A DNA stretch of 64,000 nucleotides from contig CAIVQG010000072.1 in the NCBI GenBank assembly GCA_903907985.1, forward strand, positions 1 through 64,000, written 5' to 3'. Under the pieces are notes generated by a model, which worked only from the letters and a program-made list of their open reading frames with translations, searched no databases and had not been told where the DNA came from. The position numbers and the translations under genes were made by a program. The DNA comes from an uncultured delta proteobacterium (lineage in GTDB: Bacteria > Desulfobacterota > Syntrophia > Syntrophales > Smithellaceae). How positions within the stretch are numbered: position 1 is the stretch's first letter; the number at the start of each line of letters is the position of its first letter. This document shows, one piece after another, positions 63,592 through 64,000 of the stretch.

Positions 63592-64000
63592 TTAGAGAAG
63601 GACTTTATCGAGATTTTTTCGTACCTTTTCGATGTCGCTCTGATACTTGCAGACAACATTTAAAGTGTCGGACACGACATCCGGAGACAGCGTTGCGGCC
63701 TGGAGCACCAACAGCGACTGTGCCCAATCGATGGATTCGGAGATGCTGGGATTCTTTTTCAGGTCCAGTGCGCGGATCCGGCGAATCGCTTCGACCAGGC
63801 CCTGCACAAGTTTCTCCTCGATCCCCGGTACCTTGAGCCTCACGATGCGGATCTCCAGATCCCGTTCCGGATAGTCGATGTACAGATGAACACAACGGCG
63901 CTTCAAGGCGTCGCTCATATCGCGGTAGTTATTGGACGTAAGCAGAACAAAGGGAATGTGTACAGCCTTGCGCGTGCCCAACTCGGGGATGGAGACTTGA
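63592..64000 (-). CDS. MoxR-family AAA ATPase (partial, continues beyond the window)
   Basis: The C-terminal 136 codons of a MoxR ATPase; the frame is open to the window edge. It includes VSIPELGTRKAVHIPFVLLT, SNNYRDMSDALKRRC (sensor and arginine-finger region) and the C-terminal lid. The Walker motifs lie outside the window. With the VWA gene it forms a standard MoxR-VWA chaperone pair. Confidence 0.88.
   Translation of the reverse strand, partial: QVSIPELGTRKAVHIPFVLLTSNNYRDMSDALKRRCVHLYIDYPERDLEIRIVRLKVPGIEEKLVQGLVEAIRRIRALDLKKNPSISESIDWAQSLLVLQAATLSPDVVSDTLNVVCKYQSDIEKVRKNLDKVLL

Overview
The window looks like chromosomal DNA from a strictly anaerobic deltaproteobacterium (Desulfobacterota), most likely a syntrophic, Syntrophus- or Smithella-like lineage. 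This is inferred from the yajC-secD-secF, pyr and glyQS blocks, the density of two-component and chemosensory genes, the 3-hydroxyacyl-CoA and acyl-CoA dehydrogenases, and apparent use of selenocysteine. No marker in the window fixes the genus. I saw no rRNA, tRNA, CRISPR array, transposase or phage gene.

Layout. (1) 0-10.5 kb is housekeeping: the Sec accessory operon yajC-secD-secF with a DUF456 gene and lepB; a convergent pair made of an Nramp-like transporter and a PRC/MgtE_N/CBS protein that looks like a magnesium system; then pyrR-pyrB-pyrC-recO behind a promoter, a PyrR-type RNA hairpin, a 14-codon leader ORF and an intrinsic terminator whose loop holds the leader stop codon. (2) 10.6-37.4 kb is mostly signalling: a DEAD-box helicase, an HD-GYP response regulator, a CheY-like protein, a 2365-residue hybrid kinase with nine PAS domains, a chemosensory set (cheR, cheB, cheW, MCP, hybrid cheA) in one operon with a partner-switching set (STAS, RsbW-like, RsbU-like), another PAS/GAF kinase, a U32 protein, a B12-binding radical SAM protein and dinB. 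(3) 37.5-43 kb is an envelope-stress-like cluster: an OmpR-type regulator, a sensor kinase, two secreted proteins, a small membrane protein and two candidate tiny ORFs. A Cys-containing module in the kinase sensor domain recurs in one of the secreted proteins. (4) 43.3-50 kb holds glyQ-glyS, a GAF-PilB/GspE ATPase and a nitronate monooxygenase-like protein. (5) 50-58.5 kb is an accessory redox/detoxification region with TetR, MerR and MarR regulators, each next to a recognisable promoter or operator. (6) 58.7-64 kb holds a second STAS/RsbU-like pair and a MoxR-VWA-acyl-CoA dehydrogenase operon that runs off the window.

The most notable finding is at 54166-54924. A MerB-like (organomercurial lyase family) gene has two in-frame TGA codons, at the positions of the two catalytic cysteines of MerB. 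Each TGA is followed at bacterial SECIS distance by a perfect hairpin whose loop has an early G and a GU; the second loop, GGUC, matches that of E. coli fdhF. A second candidate selenoprotein, a SnoaL-like protein at 56736-57143, has one in-frame TGA followed by a strong hairpin and then the conserved C-terminal part of its family.

Other unexplained structure includes two copies of a roughly 105-bp element with long inverted repeats (29967 and 44220), a 30-bp promoter-bearing direct repeat (20656 and 30239) in front of two signalling operons, a frameshifted dinB fragment upstream of glyQ, and a receiver-domain remnant.
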